Positions 1-7,218 of a stretch of 11,298 nucleotides of DNA are shown here, in pieces (within the stretch, counting starts at the first letter, position 1; every line of letters starts with the position of its first letter). Origin of the DNA: CAZACQ01 sp964483725 (GTDB taxonomy: Bacteria > Patescibacteriota > Gracilibacteria > Absconditabacterales > Absconditicoccaceae); the NCBI GenBank assembly GCA_964483725.1, contig CAZACQ010000023.1:1-11298 (forward strand), given 5' to 3'. The notes beneath the pieces were generated by a model that saw only the letters and a program-made list of their open reading frames with translations, searched no databases and was not told the DNA's origin. The translations under genes were made by a program, and so were the position numbers.

Positions 1-64
1 AATGATATTTGGAGTTTGTAAGTAGTGGAAAATATAGACTTTTATAATGTAAAACTTTAAAAAT

Positions 65-238
65 ATGAAAATAGTAGTATTAGACTTTAATGACTGAAAG
101 ATAAAAATACTTAAAAATGTTAAAGAAAACATACAAGTTGATGAAGCAGAAGAATTATTGTATAGGAAATATAATCTTAAAAGTTCAAGCATTGAATTTA
201 TGATTGTTCCAGATATAGAAATAGAAACAATAGGCTAA
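65..238 (+). CDS. small hypothetical protein, 57 aa, mobile-element type
   Basis: This is a 57-codon frame from an ATG to TAA, with one internal TGA read as glycine (FNDGKIKI). It begins MKIVVLDFNDGKIKIL, continues through an acidic middle (VDEAEELLYRKYNL) and ends SSIEFMIVPDIEIETIG. From memory, this plan (VVLDF at the start, a predicted helix, then an 'EWM/EFM' strand and a short acidic tail) matches uncharacterised proteins of about 55-65 residues found in phages and integrative elements of Bacteroidetes; their function is unknown. A TATAAT hexamer lies at 43-48 without a matching -35, and there is no Shine-Dalgarno sequence. The stop codon abuts a methyltransferase remnant, so the 3' end may be a deletion junction. 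The reading frame is well supported; the family link is moderate. Confidence 0.6.
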
Positions 239-362
239 AAAACTAAAACTTCAATTAGAAGGTCTTGAATCCTGCAAAGCCACTTGATTTTGGGTAAATA
301 AATCCAAAGATCATAATTTTCTACTAATAATGCACGAGCATTTATTTGTTTTTCAAAAGTAA
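234..362 (+). pseudogene. C-terminal remnant of a DNA methyltransferase
   Basis: An open frame runs from just after a TAG at 231-233 to TAA at 360-362, with no plausible start. It reads KKLKLQLEGLESCKATGFW and ends LLIMHEHLFVFQK. The ending 'xxHExLFVFxK', preceded by an 'ESCKATGFW' stretch, is characteristic of the C-terminus of N6-adenine/N4-cytosine DNA methyltransferases, which often finish with HEYLFVFRK-like strands. The catalytic motif (DPPY/DPPW type) and the SAM-binding motif are absent, because everything upstream in this frame is closed by stops. What remains is about 42 residues fused to the end of the preceding small gene, as expected from a deletion that removed the enzyme body. 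The fragment should have no activity. The family call rests on the terminal motif only. Confidence 0.6.
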
Positions 363-376
363 ATTTAATTTCTTAT

Positions 377-405
377 AGTATTACAGAAAATTTACTGTAA
401 ATACT
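377..405. repeat. inverted repeat / hairpin
   Basis: AGTATTACAG (377-386) pairs with CTGTAAATACT (395-405) around an 8-base loop, with one unpaired T in the right arm. It is AT-rich and not followed by a T-run, so an intrinsic terminator for the methyltransferase remnant is unlikely. An operator or a remnant of a mobile-element end is equally possible. Confidence 0.5.
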
Positions 406-408
406 TTA

Positions 409-458
409 TAGTAAAATATTTACAATAGTAATCTTGTATTTTTTACAACATTTTACTA
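409..458. repeat. 9-bp perfect inverted repeat flanking a promoter -35
   Basis: TAGTAAAAT at 409-417 is exactly the reverse complement of ATTTTACTA at 450-458, with 32 bases between. The right arm overlaps the spacer and -10 hexamer of the candidate promoter at 434-462, so a dimeric regulator binding both arms could block it. Chance is a real alternative in DNA this AT-rich. Confidence 0.35.
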
Positions 459-462
459 AAAT
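434..462 (+). promoter_or_regulatory. candidate sigma70-type promoter for the S66 peptidase gene
   Basis: TTGTAT (434-439) and TAAAAT (457-462) are separated by 17 bases, a good fit to a housekeeping -35/-10 pair. The start site would fall near 469, leaving a leader of about 90 bases before the ATG at 559. AT-rich DNA produces such matches by chance, so the support is moderate. Confidence 0.45.
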
Positions 463-558
463 AATTGCAACATTTAAATGTAGGTATAACAAAAAATGAG
501 AAGAAAATATATTAAAAATTTAATTTACTAAATAATTTTTACCTGAAATAAAAGACAA

Positions 559-1305
559 ATGAAAATACACATACTAAACCTTAGTAACACACCAGCTTAT
601 ATACAAGAAGATGAAATAAACAAATGATTAAATTTTATTAAGCAACATTGATTTGAATATAAGTTTTATGAAGATACATTGTATGATAGTAATAAATGAA
701 TTGAAATTTTTAATGAAATTATAGAATCAGACCAAGAATCTATTATTTTATTTACTTCTTGATGATTTGATTCTGTAAATAAGCTGAAATACTTAACAAG
801 AAATGTATGAAATTGAAATAAATATTTACTTTGATTTAGTGATTTGCTTCATATACAATACAGATATATAGCTTATGATAATGTTTTTAATATATATTGA
901 ATAACACTTAGAAATATATTTGAACTTAAAAAGAAAGAGATAAATGCTTTATTTAATTTTTATAAATATTGAAAATTTGATTTGTCAGAATTTTTAGATG
1001 AAAATTTGTATAATTGAGAAAAGCTTATTGGCTGACATATAATGATATTTTCTCTTTTTTATGATCATTTTGAACTGCCATTAGATAATATGAGTTTATT
1101 TTTAGAAGCTCATTGATTGGAGTCTTATTATATTAATTATTTATTTGATGTTTTGAAATATAAGTGAGTCTTGGATAGGATAAATTCTATAGTTTTATAT
1201 AAAGATATGTATGAAAATGAAGCTATATATAATCATATAAGAGATAGTTTTGATGGAAATATAATTAAATATAGCAATGAAATGATTATTGTAGCTATTC
1301 ATTAA
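559..1305 (+). CDS. S66-family LD-carboxypeptidase / MccF-like serine peptidase, short form
   Basis: This frame is 248 residues with TGA read as glycine. S66 peptidases cut L-D or amide bonds in peptidoglycan peptides (LdcA) or in peptidyl antibiotics (MccF). Family marks appear in the right order. TSGGFDSVNKL (residues 66-76) matches the GGxxS nucleophile loop, with Ser72 as the candidate nucleophile. LLGFSDLLH (90-98) matches the 'GfSDit' segment. EKLIGGHIMIF (154-164) matches the 'GxLiGGNL' segment. LFLEAHGLESY (180-190) places the catalytic glutamate at Glu183, and YKGVLDRINSIVLY (201-214) follows as expected. The usual length is about 280-340 residues. This version lacks the C-terminal region around the catalytic histidine and ends in AIH, so His248 or His226 would have to serve. 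There is no signal peptide, so it is probably cytoplasmic, acting in recycling or detoxification. No Shine-Dalgarno sequence is present; the start is the first ATG in frame. Confidence 0.75.
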
Positions 1306-1306
1306 T

Positions 1307-2953
1307 TTATTTTAAAAACTTTTCTTTTATTTTTTTTACCATCACTTTAAAAATACTATCAGTATTCATATCTTCTAATTTTTCTCTAGAATCAGACTCC
1401 AAGGTTCTTTTTTCATCAGTTTCAAAAATTCCTTGTTCATCACTTTCTAAGATTTGTTTTTCATCTAAATCTTTTCTAAGCTTGCTAATAATTAAGTCTT
1501 CGGCATTTCTATCTACTTGTATAGGAAGATTTCAAGATTCCATACTTTCTATAATATCTTCTGTAAGACTTATTTCTTCCATCATATGGTTTGCTAACTT
1601 TGTTGGGTCCAAGAAAGTTGTTTTTATACTTCAATCTTCATCATATGCATATATTTTCATATAACAATGTTTATATCTATCTCATATATTTTGATCATCA
1701 TATCATACATATATATTCTTAAATTTTTCTGGATATTCTATCATAAAATAGTTTTTTAGTACTTGTAATGTCATTCAAGTATAATCAGTACATTTACCAC
1801 TTACATTATCACAAGAAAATCACTTCAAAACTCTTTCTACTCAATCATCTAAATTTTCATAATCTTCTATTAGATATCTTGCTATATATGCAGCTAGTGC
1901 TATAATTTCTTGGCTTGTAAATTCTTCTATCTCTTTATCAATTTTGCTTATCCATGATTTTTTTAGTTTTTTATCAGTTTTTATTTTTCAAATAAGAAAG
2001 TCTATAAGCTGATGAAATTCCTCAAAGTTTTGAATAGGAACTAATTTATTTATATCTTCCTGTGAAGTTCATATTGCTGTTTGTAGTAGTAGCTGTTCTA
2101 ATCACCAAAATATTTCTTGTTCATTTTCATTGTTTGGAGTAAATGGATTTAAAGCATCTATCTTCTTAAGCTCTCTTTTTTGCAATTCAAAAGCTTCAGA
2201 TTCATCCAAACTTCTAGTTCCAAAAAAATCTTTTGGGTCTACTACTTTTATTGAAGTTACAGTATTGAAGATGCTTATACAAATATGTTTCATTAATTTT
2301 AGCTTATTTAATGCATCTTGTTTTTCTTGGTTAAGTTTAGTCTTGTTTTTAGAGTGGGTGTCAAATTCATTTTCGCATATATTTACAAAAGCATCATAGT
2401 TTTTAAGGAAGCTTAAAAAATCTATATCAATATATCACTCAGTTATTGATTGATTTACTCATAAATCTCTTAGTGCTTTAGAGATTTTATCTGCAAGAAG
2501 TTTATTATTGAAAACTGCTCTTTGTTGAAAATGAAGTTTTCATTTATGTATTCCTATAGCCATGTGTTCTCAAAAGAACTCTTTCATTGTTCAATCCAAA
2601 TCAAAATCCAATGGGAAAGAACCAAATCATTCACTAAGTTTAAGAAAATACTTTTCTGGATCTGCTTGAAAATCTGATATAGAAATAACTCTAGAAAGAT
2701 AAGTAAAATCTGTTCTATTTCATAAAGGAGTTAATCAATATTCTTTTATTAATCTATTTGAATCTTGTATTATTTCCTGACTTGAAAAAGTTTTTCAGTT
2801 TCTAGAAAGTCAGCTTCATCAATTTATACTACTAGCTAGTTTTTCCTTTGTTTCTTCTATTGTTTTAGATCTTTTAATTTCTGTTTCTGTTCTTTTATCA
2901 ATTATTTTGTTAAGCTTGCTATTATTCATATCTTCAATTCTTTTTTTTGGCAT
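1307..2953 (-). CDS. 548-aa protein with C-terminal transglutaminase-like domain
   Basis: This is the second gene of the minus-strand pair, 548 residues under code 25. The N-terminus (1-70) is basic and helical (MPKKRIEDMNNSKLNKIIDK) with no signal peptide. Residues 70-370 are mixed and unrecognised, including a Lys/Asn-rich helix near 200-220. From about 380 there is a transglutaminase-like fold: GKCTDYTGMTLQVLK (386-400) with candidate nucleophile Cys388, RYKHCYMKIYAY (426-437) with His429, and TTFLDPTKLA (445-454) with Asp449. Order and spacing match the Cys-His-Asp triad of bacterial transglutaminase-like cysteine proteases. The reaction could be proteolysis, amidation or crosslinking; the sequence does not decide. 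The acidic tail (490-530) contains repeated LESD/ETDE segments. It lies 40 bases downstream of the 325-aa gene, probably cotranscribed. The stop is one base from that of the convergent S66 gene. Confidence 0.7.
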
Positions 2954-2993
2954 TGAGAGTGTTTATTTATATAAAGTAATAATCATTTGTATT

Positions 2994-3971
2994 TTACAAA
3001 ATCCTTCATCCTCAGTCTATAGTTTTTTGTCAAAATAATTTTCTAGGCTTAGTAATTTTCCATGAAATTTCATTTTCTATAATATTGCTGTCTTTTTCAG
3101 ATAGTTCAAACTCAAATTCATCAGCTTTTTTGAATACAAACTGCATATTATCTAAGTCATATAGAGTATGTTTTGTTTTTTCTTTATCATTGGCAAAATT
3201 ATATTGAACCCACAATAGGTTTTTTCCAGATTTAGATCTTTTAACTAATGATGCTCAATTTGGTATATGTTCTGGTTCATTTTGTGTGTTTGGATTGTAT
3301 GCTACTATTAAATCTTCATTATCTTTTTTTATCCTTCATCTAAACAATATTGTATTTCAAACTTGTTCCAAATCTCAAACTATATTAAAGTATCCAAGCC
3401 ACCTTGTATTTTCTCAATCTTTACTTATGTAATAATAAGATTGATAATATTTATCTTTTTTAGTTGCTCATAGTTTATAACATCAATCAATATCAGTTTC
3501 TTCAAAACTATAAAATCAATTTAGTAAGCATATATTACTTTCTTCTCAGTAGTATCTATATGCTACATATTTTTCTTTTAAGGGATGGTATCATATATAA
3601 ACCACTCATCTTTGTTCTATTACTTCATATATTTCGCTTTCTTGATCTCATTCATTATTTTCTTTTTTTCCCAAAACAAGATAAGTTTTTCAATTTGCTT
3701 CTTGTAAGCTATTAATACCTGGATTTGTAGTTAAATGTGAAATATTTTGTAGATATTCTTCAATTTTTTGGAATCTTTTAATTTCTTCCTCACTAGCTTC
3801 AGCTTTCAATTTTCTTATTGTGTCTAAAGCTTCTTTTGGCAAATCTTTAACTAGTGTGTTTCCAAGTTTATCTTGAATAGTTTGAATTATTTCTGTTAAA
3901 GATATATCAGTATTTCAATTTTTTATTACTTCTAATGTTTCATTTGTGGAAATCTGTTCTGATTTATTCAT
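2994..3971 (-). CDS. hypothetical 325-aa protein with repeated Tyr/Gly-rich strands
   Basis: This gene is not recognised. The frame is 325 codons from ATG to TAA, and TGA must be sense at many points, including a GGG run near the C-terminus (TIDGGGRIL). Residues 1-85 look helical and charged (SLTEIIQTIQDKLGNTLVKD, then KLKAEASEEEIKRFQKIEEY), possibly a coiled coil. Residues 90-310 are strand-rich, with recurring units of about 45-55 residues in which an aromatic strand is followed by a charged turn (KTYLVLGKKE, VAYRYYGEES, YQSYYYISKDGE, RWLGYFNIVGD, NLLWVQYNFAND). This resembles a beta-propeller or WG/KWG-type repeat scaffold, but no family is assigned. There is no signal peptide or membrane segment. 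It is the first gene of the minus-strand unit, directly behind a promoter-like sequence, and probably partners the transglutaminase-like protein. Confidence 0.65.
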
Positions 3972-4001
3972 AGTATAAATGTAAAAAATAAATATTAAGG
4001 A

Positions 4002-4029
4002 TATATAATGATAATAGTTAAATTGTCAA
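4002..4029 (-). promoter_or_regulatory. promoter for the minus-strand two-gene unit
   Basis: On the minus strand, a perfect TTGACA (plus positions 4024-4029) is followed after 16 bases by TATATA (4002-4007). Transcription would begin near 3995 and reach the ATG at 3971 after a short leader. This is the best -35 hexamer seen in the window. Confidence 0.55.
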
Positions 4030-4113
4030 TATCTTAATAATTATCTGTGAATTCTTATAGTTCATTTTTAAATTGAAAAAATTATTGTTGAAATTATATC
4101 AATATTTTGTATA

Positions 4114-4141
4114 TTGTACTGATAGTGTCAAATCATATATT
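4114..4141 (+). promoter_or_regulatory. candidate promoter for the ATP-grasp gene
   Basis: TTGTAC (4114-4119) and TATATT (4136-4141) are spaced by 16 bases, with the ATG 32 bases beyond. It faces away from the minus-strand promoter at 4002-4029, so this 201-base gap would be a divergent control region. AT-rich background limits confidence. Confidence 0.4.
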
Positions 4142-4172
4142 TTAAAACTTAAACAAGATATATTAAATAAAA

Positions 4173-5288
4173 ATGTCAGAAATTGAATATAAAAAATTTT
4201 GGGATAATATGTCTAAACATTATCCTGTATCAAAATGAGATATTAGGCTGCCTATAGCTACTAAATTATTAACTCATGATTCTATAAATCCAGACTTATT
4301 GATAAATAATTGTAAAAGTATACTTGAAAAAATTATTGCTATAGATAAATCTAAAAAAATAAAATTTATGCATCAAAATCAAGAAGAAGTTATAGAAAAT
4401 TTATTTGAAAATGATTATACTTGATCTGTTAGGTTTGATTGTATGTTGGATCAAAACAATAATATCAAAATTATTGAAATGAATGCTGATCATCCTGATT
4501 GATTATTAATGCATGATAATACATATTCTGTTTTATCAAATAAAGAATTTAATTTACATAAAAAAAACTTTTTGGAATTTTTTGATAAAAATGAGAAAAT
4601 ATTTATTCTGTATCCAGAAGGGGCTTTTTTTAAAGATTCTTATTATACTGAATATTATTTTTTGAGAGAAAATTGATTTGATGTAGATATATGAACTTTT
4701 TCTGATTTGGAGTTTGATAACAATAAAGTTTATTATAAATGAAAGAAAGTAGATAAAATAAGGAAGTTATTAGAAGTATCAAAATTGGCTCCTGAAATTT
4801 GGAAAAGTTTTCATAATCGTGATATTAAATTTGTTAACACTTTTGATATAAGGTTATTAGGCTATAAAGACTTGCTTTCTGAAGTGGAGCATCCATATAT
4901 ATTGGAAAAATTAGATCTTAATGAAGAAAATAAAAACAAGATACTAAACAATAAGGATTCTTATGTTATTAAAGCCTCAAATTGAGTAGAATGATTTGGT
5001 ATACATATAGGTAAAGATATAAGACAATCAGAATGGGTTAAGATTATTGAAGAAAATTTAAACAAAAATTTTATAGCACAAGAATTCTTGCAAGCACAAA
5101 AATTTGAAATAGATTTTTTTGAAAATGATAATATAATAAGAAAGAATCTTTATTTTGATGTATGTCCTCATTTTTTTGTGAAAAATTGAAAAATTATCTC
5201 TGAGTGATTGGTTTTAGCAAGATTTTCAGAAAATAAGATACTTAATGTAGCTAAGTGATGAGGAATATGATATTTGAGAACTATTTAG
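4173..5288 (+). CDS. ATP-grasp ligase, circularly permuted / glutathionylspermidine-synthase-like
   Basis: This 371-residue protein ends at TAG and has TGA glycines throughout. ATP-grasp enzymes join a carboxylate to an amine through an acylphosphate. Two parts support the call. First, GSVRFDCMLD (84-93) followed by IKIIEMNADHPDG (98-110) matches the 'R-x-D-F...EiNtd-P-g' segment of the glutathionylspermidine-synthase-like group, with Glu102 and Asn104 as likely metal ligands. Second, YVIKASNGVEGFGIHIG (264-280) is the glycine-rich ATP-binding strand-loop, followed by FIAQEFLQ (300-307, adenine hinge) and a C-terminal NVAKGGGIGYL (358-368). Having the metal-binding 'EMN' segment before the ATP loop indicates a circularly permuted arrangement. 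No amidase domain is fused, unlike bifunctional Gsp. The substrate is unknown: peptide, polyamine or cell-wall precursor are all possible. It is cytoplasmic, since no signal or membrane segment is visible. The start is the first ATG after the candidate promoter. Confidence 0.7.
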
Positions 5289-5369
5289 TAATATTATACT
5301 TTATTAATATTTATTCACTGTAGTAGATCTTGTTTGTTTTCTTGAGTTTTTTATGTTTGATTATTACTT

Positions 5370-6059
5370 ATGTTTAAAAAAATTTTAAAAACCATCTTTG
5401 TTGATAATAAGTTTACCATAGCAATAAGAATAATACTTTTATTAGCAATTGCTGCATGAATATATGAACAAAATTGGATGGCAATTTTTGTAAGTATATT
5501 AGCTTTTGCTCTTACTTATTTTCATTTCTTTTTTGTTAAATATAATATTGTAATTCCTAGAGACTTTCAAATAATAATAGTTTTTTTTATATTTGCTTCT
5601 TTATTTTTGTGAGAAGTGCATAATTATTATGAAAGATTTTATTGGTGGGATGATGTTTTACATTTATTTTCGTGATTAGCACTTTGATTTGTAGGTTTTT
5701 TAATATTGTATGTGTTTTATAAATCAGGTAAGTTTCAAGCTCCTCCTTCTATAATTGCAGTTTTTGCTTTCTCATTTGCATTAGCTTTATGAGCACTTTG
5801 GGAAATTTTCGAATTTTTTATGGATGAATTTTTTTGATTAAATATGCAAAGAGCTAGAAATCTGGAAGAAGTATATTGAGTTTTTGATACAAGATTATGA
5901 GTTAGAGATACTATGTCAGATCTTATTTTAGATGCTGTTGGTGCACTGATAGCATCTGTATCTTGATATATATATTTAAAAAAGTGAGAAAGTTTTCCTC
6001 TTTTTGATAAAATGTTAAAACAGTTTGAGTCTGCTAATAAAAGCTTGTTTAAAAAATAA
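5370..6059 (+). CDS. DUF2238 / YjdF-like integral membrane protein
   Basis: This is a 229-residue membrane protein. Hydrophobic segments lie near 18-30, 36-56, 66-80, 98-117, 127-146 and 185-203. Conserved family motifs are visible: YWWDDVLHLFSGLALGF (91-107), with the D-x-x-H-x-x-S-G signature, GALWEIFEFFMDEFFG (141-156), and a late VRDTMSDLILDAVGALIA (178-195). The charged residues inside membrane segments (Asp94, Asp95, His98, Glu145, Glu148, Asp180, Asp184) suggest an active or metal-binding site, but the function of the family is not known to me. The length of about 230 matches bacterial members. It follows the ATP-grasp gene by 81 bases on the same strand. A second ATG at 5353 is out of frame, so ATG 5370 is chosen. 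Confidence 0.75.
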
Positions 6060-6066
6060 CTTTTGA

Positions 6067-6094
6067 TTGAAATATACTAAAAAATATTTATAAA
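6067..6094 (+). promoter_or_regulatory. candidate promoter before the PH-like membrane gene
   Basis: TTGAAA (6067-6072) and TATAAA (6089-6094) are 16 bases apart, placing a start site near 6101, about 24 bases before the ATG. The gap is 65 bases of almost pure A/T, so chance is likely. It matters because transcription of the downstream secretion-like genes could begin here. Confidence 0.3.
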
Positions 6095-6124
6095 ATATTA
6101 ATTTTAATATAAAATCTATAATTC

Positions 6125-6595
6125 ATGTCACGTACATTTTGATATAAAGATTTTTGGACAAGAACAGTTATCTTATTTAATGGTTTAATTTTAATTTTTC
6201 TTTTAAATTATTTTCTATATATATTGCTTACTGATTGAGATAATATTTGATTTTATTTAATTGCAATTTTACTTTTATGACTTAGTTTTTGGTTTATCAT
6301 TAGATTGATGAACTGACTTTTTTATGATTTTGAAGATGACTGAATCAAAATTGTACTACCTAATAAAAAATCTCATTTTTTACCCAAAAATGATATAGTG
6401 AAAATTGAAAAAATAGACAAAATCCCTTTTTGGTATGGTATATGAATTAAGTATAATATCTTTACCAAAGATATAATGTTTACAACTTCATTCAAAAATT
6501 GATATAGGATTATTATGAATGATTGAAGGTCTATAATAATTACTCCCAAAAAGGATGAGTTTGTTTATTCAAACTTTAAATCAAAATTAACTTAG
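6125..6595 (+). CDS. small membrane protein with bacterial PH-like domain
   Basis: This is a 156-residue protein ending in TAG. Two adjacent transmembrane helices (about 14-35 and 40-64, the second rich in TGA-encoded glycine: LLLGLSFWFIIRLMNG) form a short hairpin. The rest is a soluble strand-rich tail. FEDDGIKIVLPNKKS (69-83), KNDIVKIEKI (88-97), NIFTKDIMFTTSF (111-123), YRIIMNDGRSIIITPKK (127-143) and DEFVYSNFKSKL (144-155) give the strands and final helix of the PH-like domain seen in YdbT/YdbS-type and other bPH membrane proteins. 'G-RSIIITPKKDEFV' is a typical closing strand and turn. The tail should face the cytoplasm. Its job is unknown; such proteins are often envelope-stress or assembly factors. 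Only 23 bases separate it from the following secreted-protein gene, so cotranscription is likely. Confidence 0.6.
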
Positions 6596-6618
6596 CTTTT
6601 AATACTTTAAAAAACAAC

Positions 6619-7191
6619 ATGAAGAAATTATTATTTATACTATTGTTTGTATCAACTTTATTTTGATTTGCTAATGCAAATTGTGTTGAATTCTGAGATT
6701 CAGAAATATGTATTGATGTTAAAAATAAATGAAACTGAAATTATGAATTAGAAAGGACATACAATACAAATGATTCTGATTGAGTTGTTATTTTATCATG
6801 TGAGATATTAACTCCAGATGGTAGAATGAGATCTGTTTGAACATGTGATTGAAGCTTTAATTATTCTTGAAACTGATATGAAGCAGTTAGATATTATATA
6901 AGTTATTTTGATGAAAGAAAAACACTAAATACTAATGTTAACTTTTTTTATTTAACTAGTTCCCAGTATTCGGAGTTGAAATCTGTTTATACTATGTGGT
7001 CAAGTTTAGTTAGCACTTTAGAGTCTAGGTATTCTTCATTATATAGAAGTTCTGAATGGATTACAAAATCAGACGATGTATATAATACTATGTCAAATAT
7101 CTTAAATTGAAAAGAGTCTAATATAAATAATTATTCTCAATTTCAAGATATGGTAGTTGATTTTGTTCAGTTAACTATATCACTTAGATAA
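6619..7191 (+). CDS. secreted 190-aa protein with two cysteine pairs
   Basis: The family is not recognised. A clear signal peptide, MKKLLFILLFVSTLFGFANA, has a predicted signal peptidase I cut after Ala20. The mature part starts with NCVEFGDSEICIDVKNKG, and Cys22, Cys31, Cys61 and Cys76 are the only cysteines, arranged as two close pairs likely to form disulfides outside the membrane. Residues 22-115 look like a small beta-sandwich (DVKNKGNGNYELERTYNTN, VVILSCEILTPDGRM, YEAVRYYISYF), resembling an immunoglobulin-like or filamin-like domain. Residues 115-190 are helical (SSQYSELKSVYTMWSSLVSTLES) and rich in Ser/Tyr. It begins the apparent operon that continues with the 689-aa protein 27 bases later. 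A role in envelope structure or adhesion is an inference from its neighbours only. No lipobox cysteine was seen at the cut site. Confidence 0.6.
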
Positions 7192-7218
7192 AAAAAATTA
7201 CTAATTAAATAAAATAAA

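Larger units (their letters stand above)
363..558. other. AT-rich intergenic region with nested inverted repeats
   Basis: No coding frame of any credibility is seen here on either strand; only an 11-codon frame at 496-531 (MRRKYIKNLIY) exists. The stretch is dominated by related TTTAC/GTAAA words that pair with each other: a hairpin at 377-405, the odd palindrome TTTACTGTAAA at 391-401, TGTAAAT (396-402) facing ATTTACA (418-424), and TAGTAAAAT (409-417) facing ATTTTACTA (450-458). A promoter-like pair at 434-462 lies inside the last repeat. The region separates the mobile-element remnant from the S66 peptidase gene and most likely acts as its leader and control region. Confidence 0.5.

Noticed and set aside
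3..47. Possible 3' end of an upstream gene, reading GYLEFVSSGKYRLL then TAA under code 25
   Set aside because: Fourteen codons at the window edge cannot be told from chance; two other frames also close within the first 25 bases.
240..290. tRNA-like text around AGGTCTTGAATCCTGC ending in CCA
   Set aside because: No 7-bp acceptor partner, D-arm or anticodon arm could be built, and the stretch is explained by the methyltransferase remnant frame.
496..531. Eleven-codon frame MRRKYIKNLIY before the S66 gene, as a leader peptide
   Set aside because: Nothing but its ATG supports it: no Shine-Dalgarno sequence, no attenuator-like pairing, and such frames are frequent in AT-rich DNA.
1271..1298. Stem ATAGC/GCTAT as a terminator of the S66 gene
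   Set aside because: The stem is only five pairs, lies inside the coding sequence and is not directly followed by a T-run.
2130..2399. Plus-strand open frame opposite the transglutaminase-like gene
   Set aside because: The minus-strand frame is continuous for 548 codons with a catalytic triad; the opposite frame is low-complexity and hydrophobic by reverse-complement effect.
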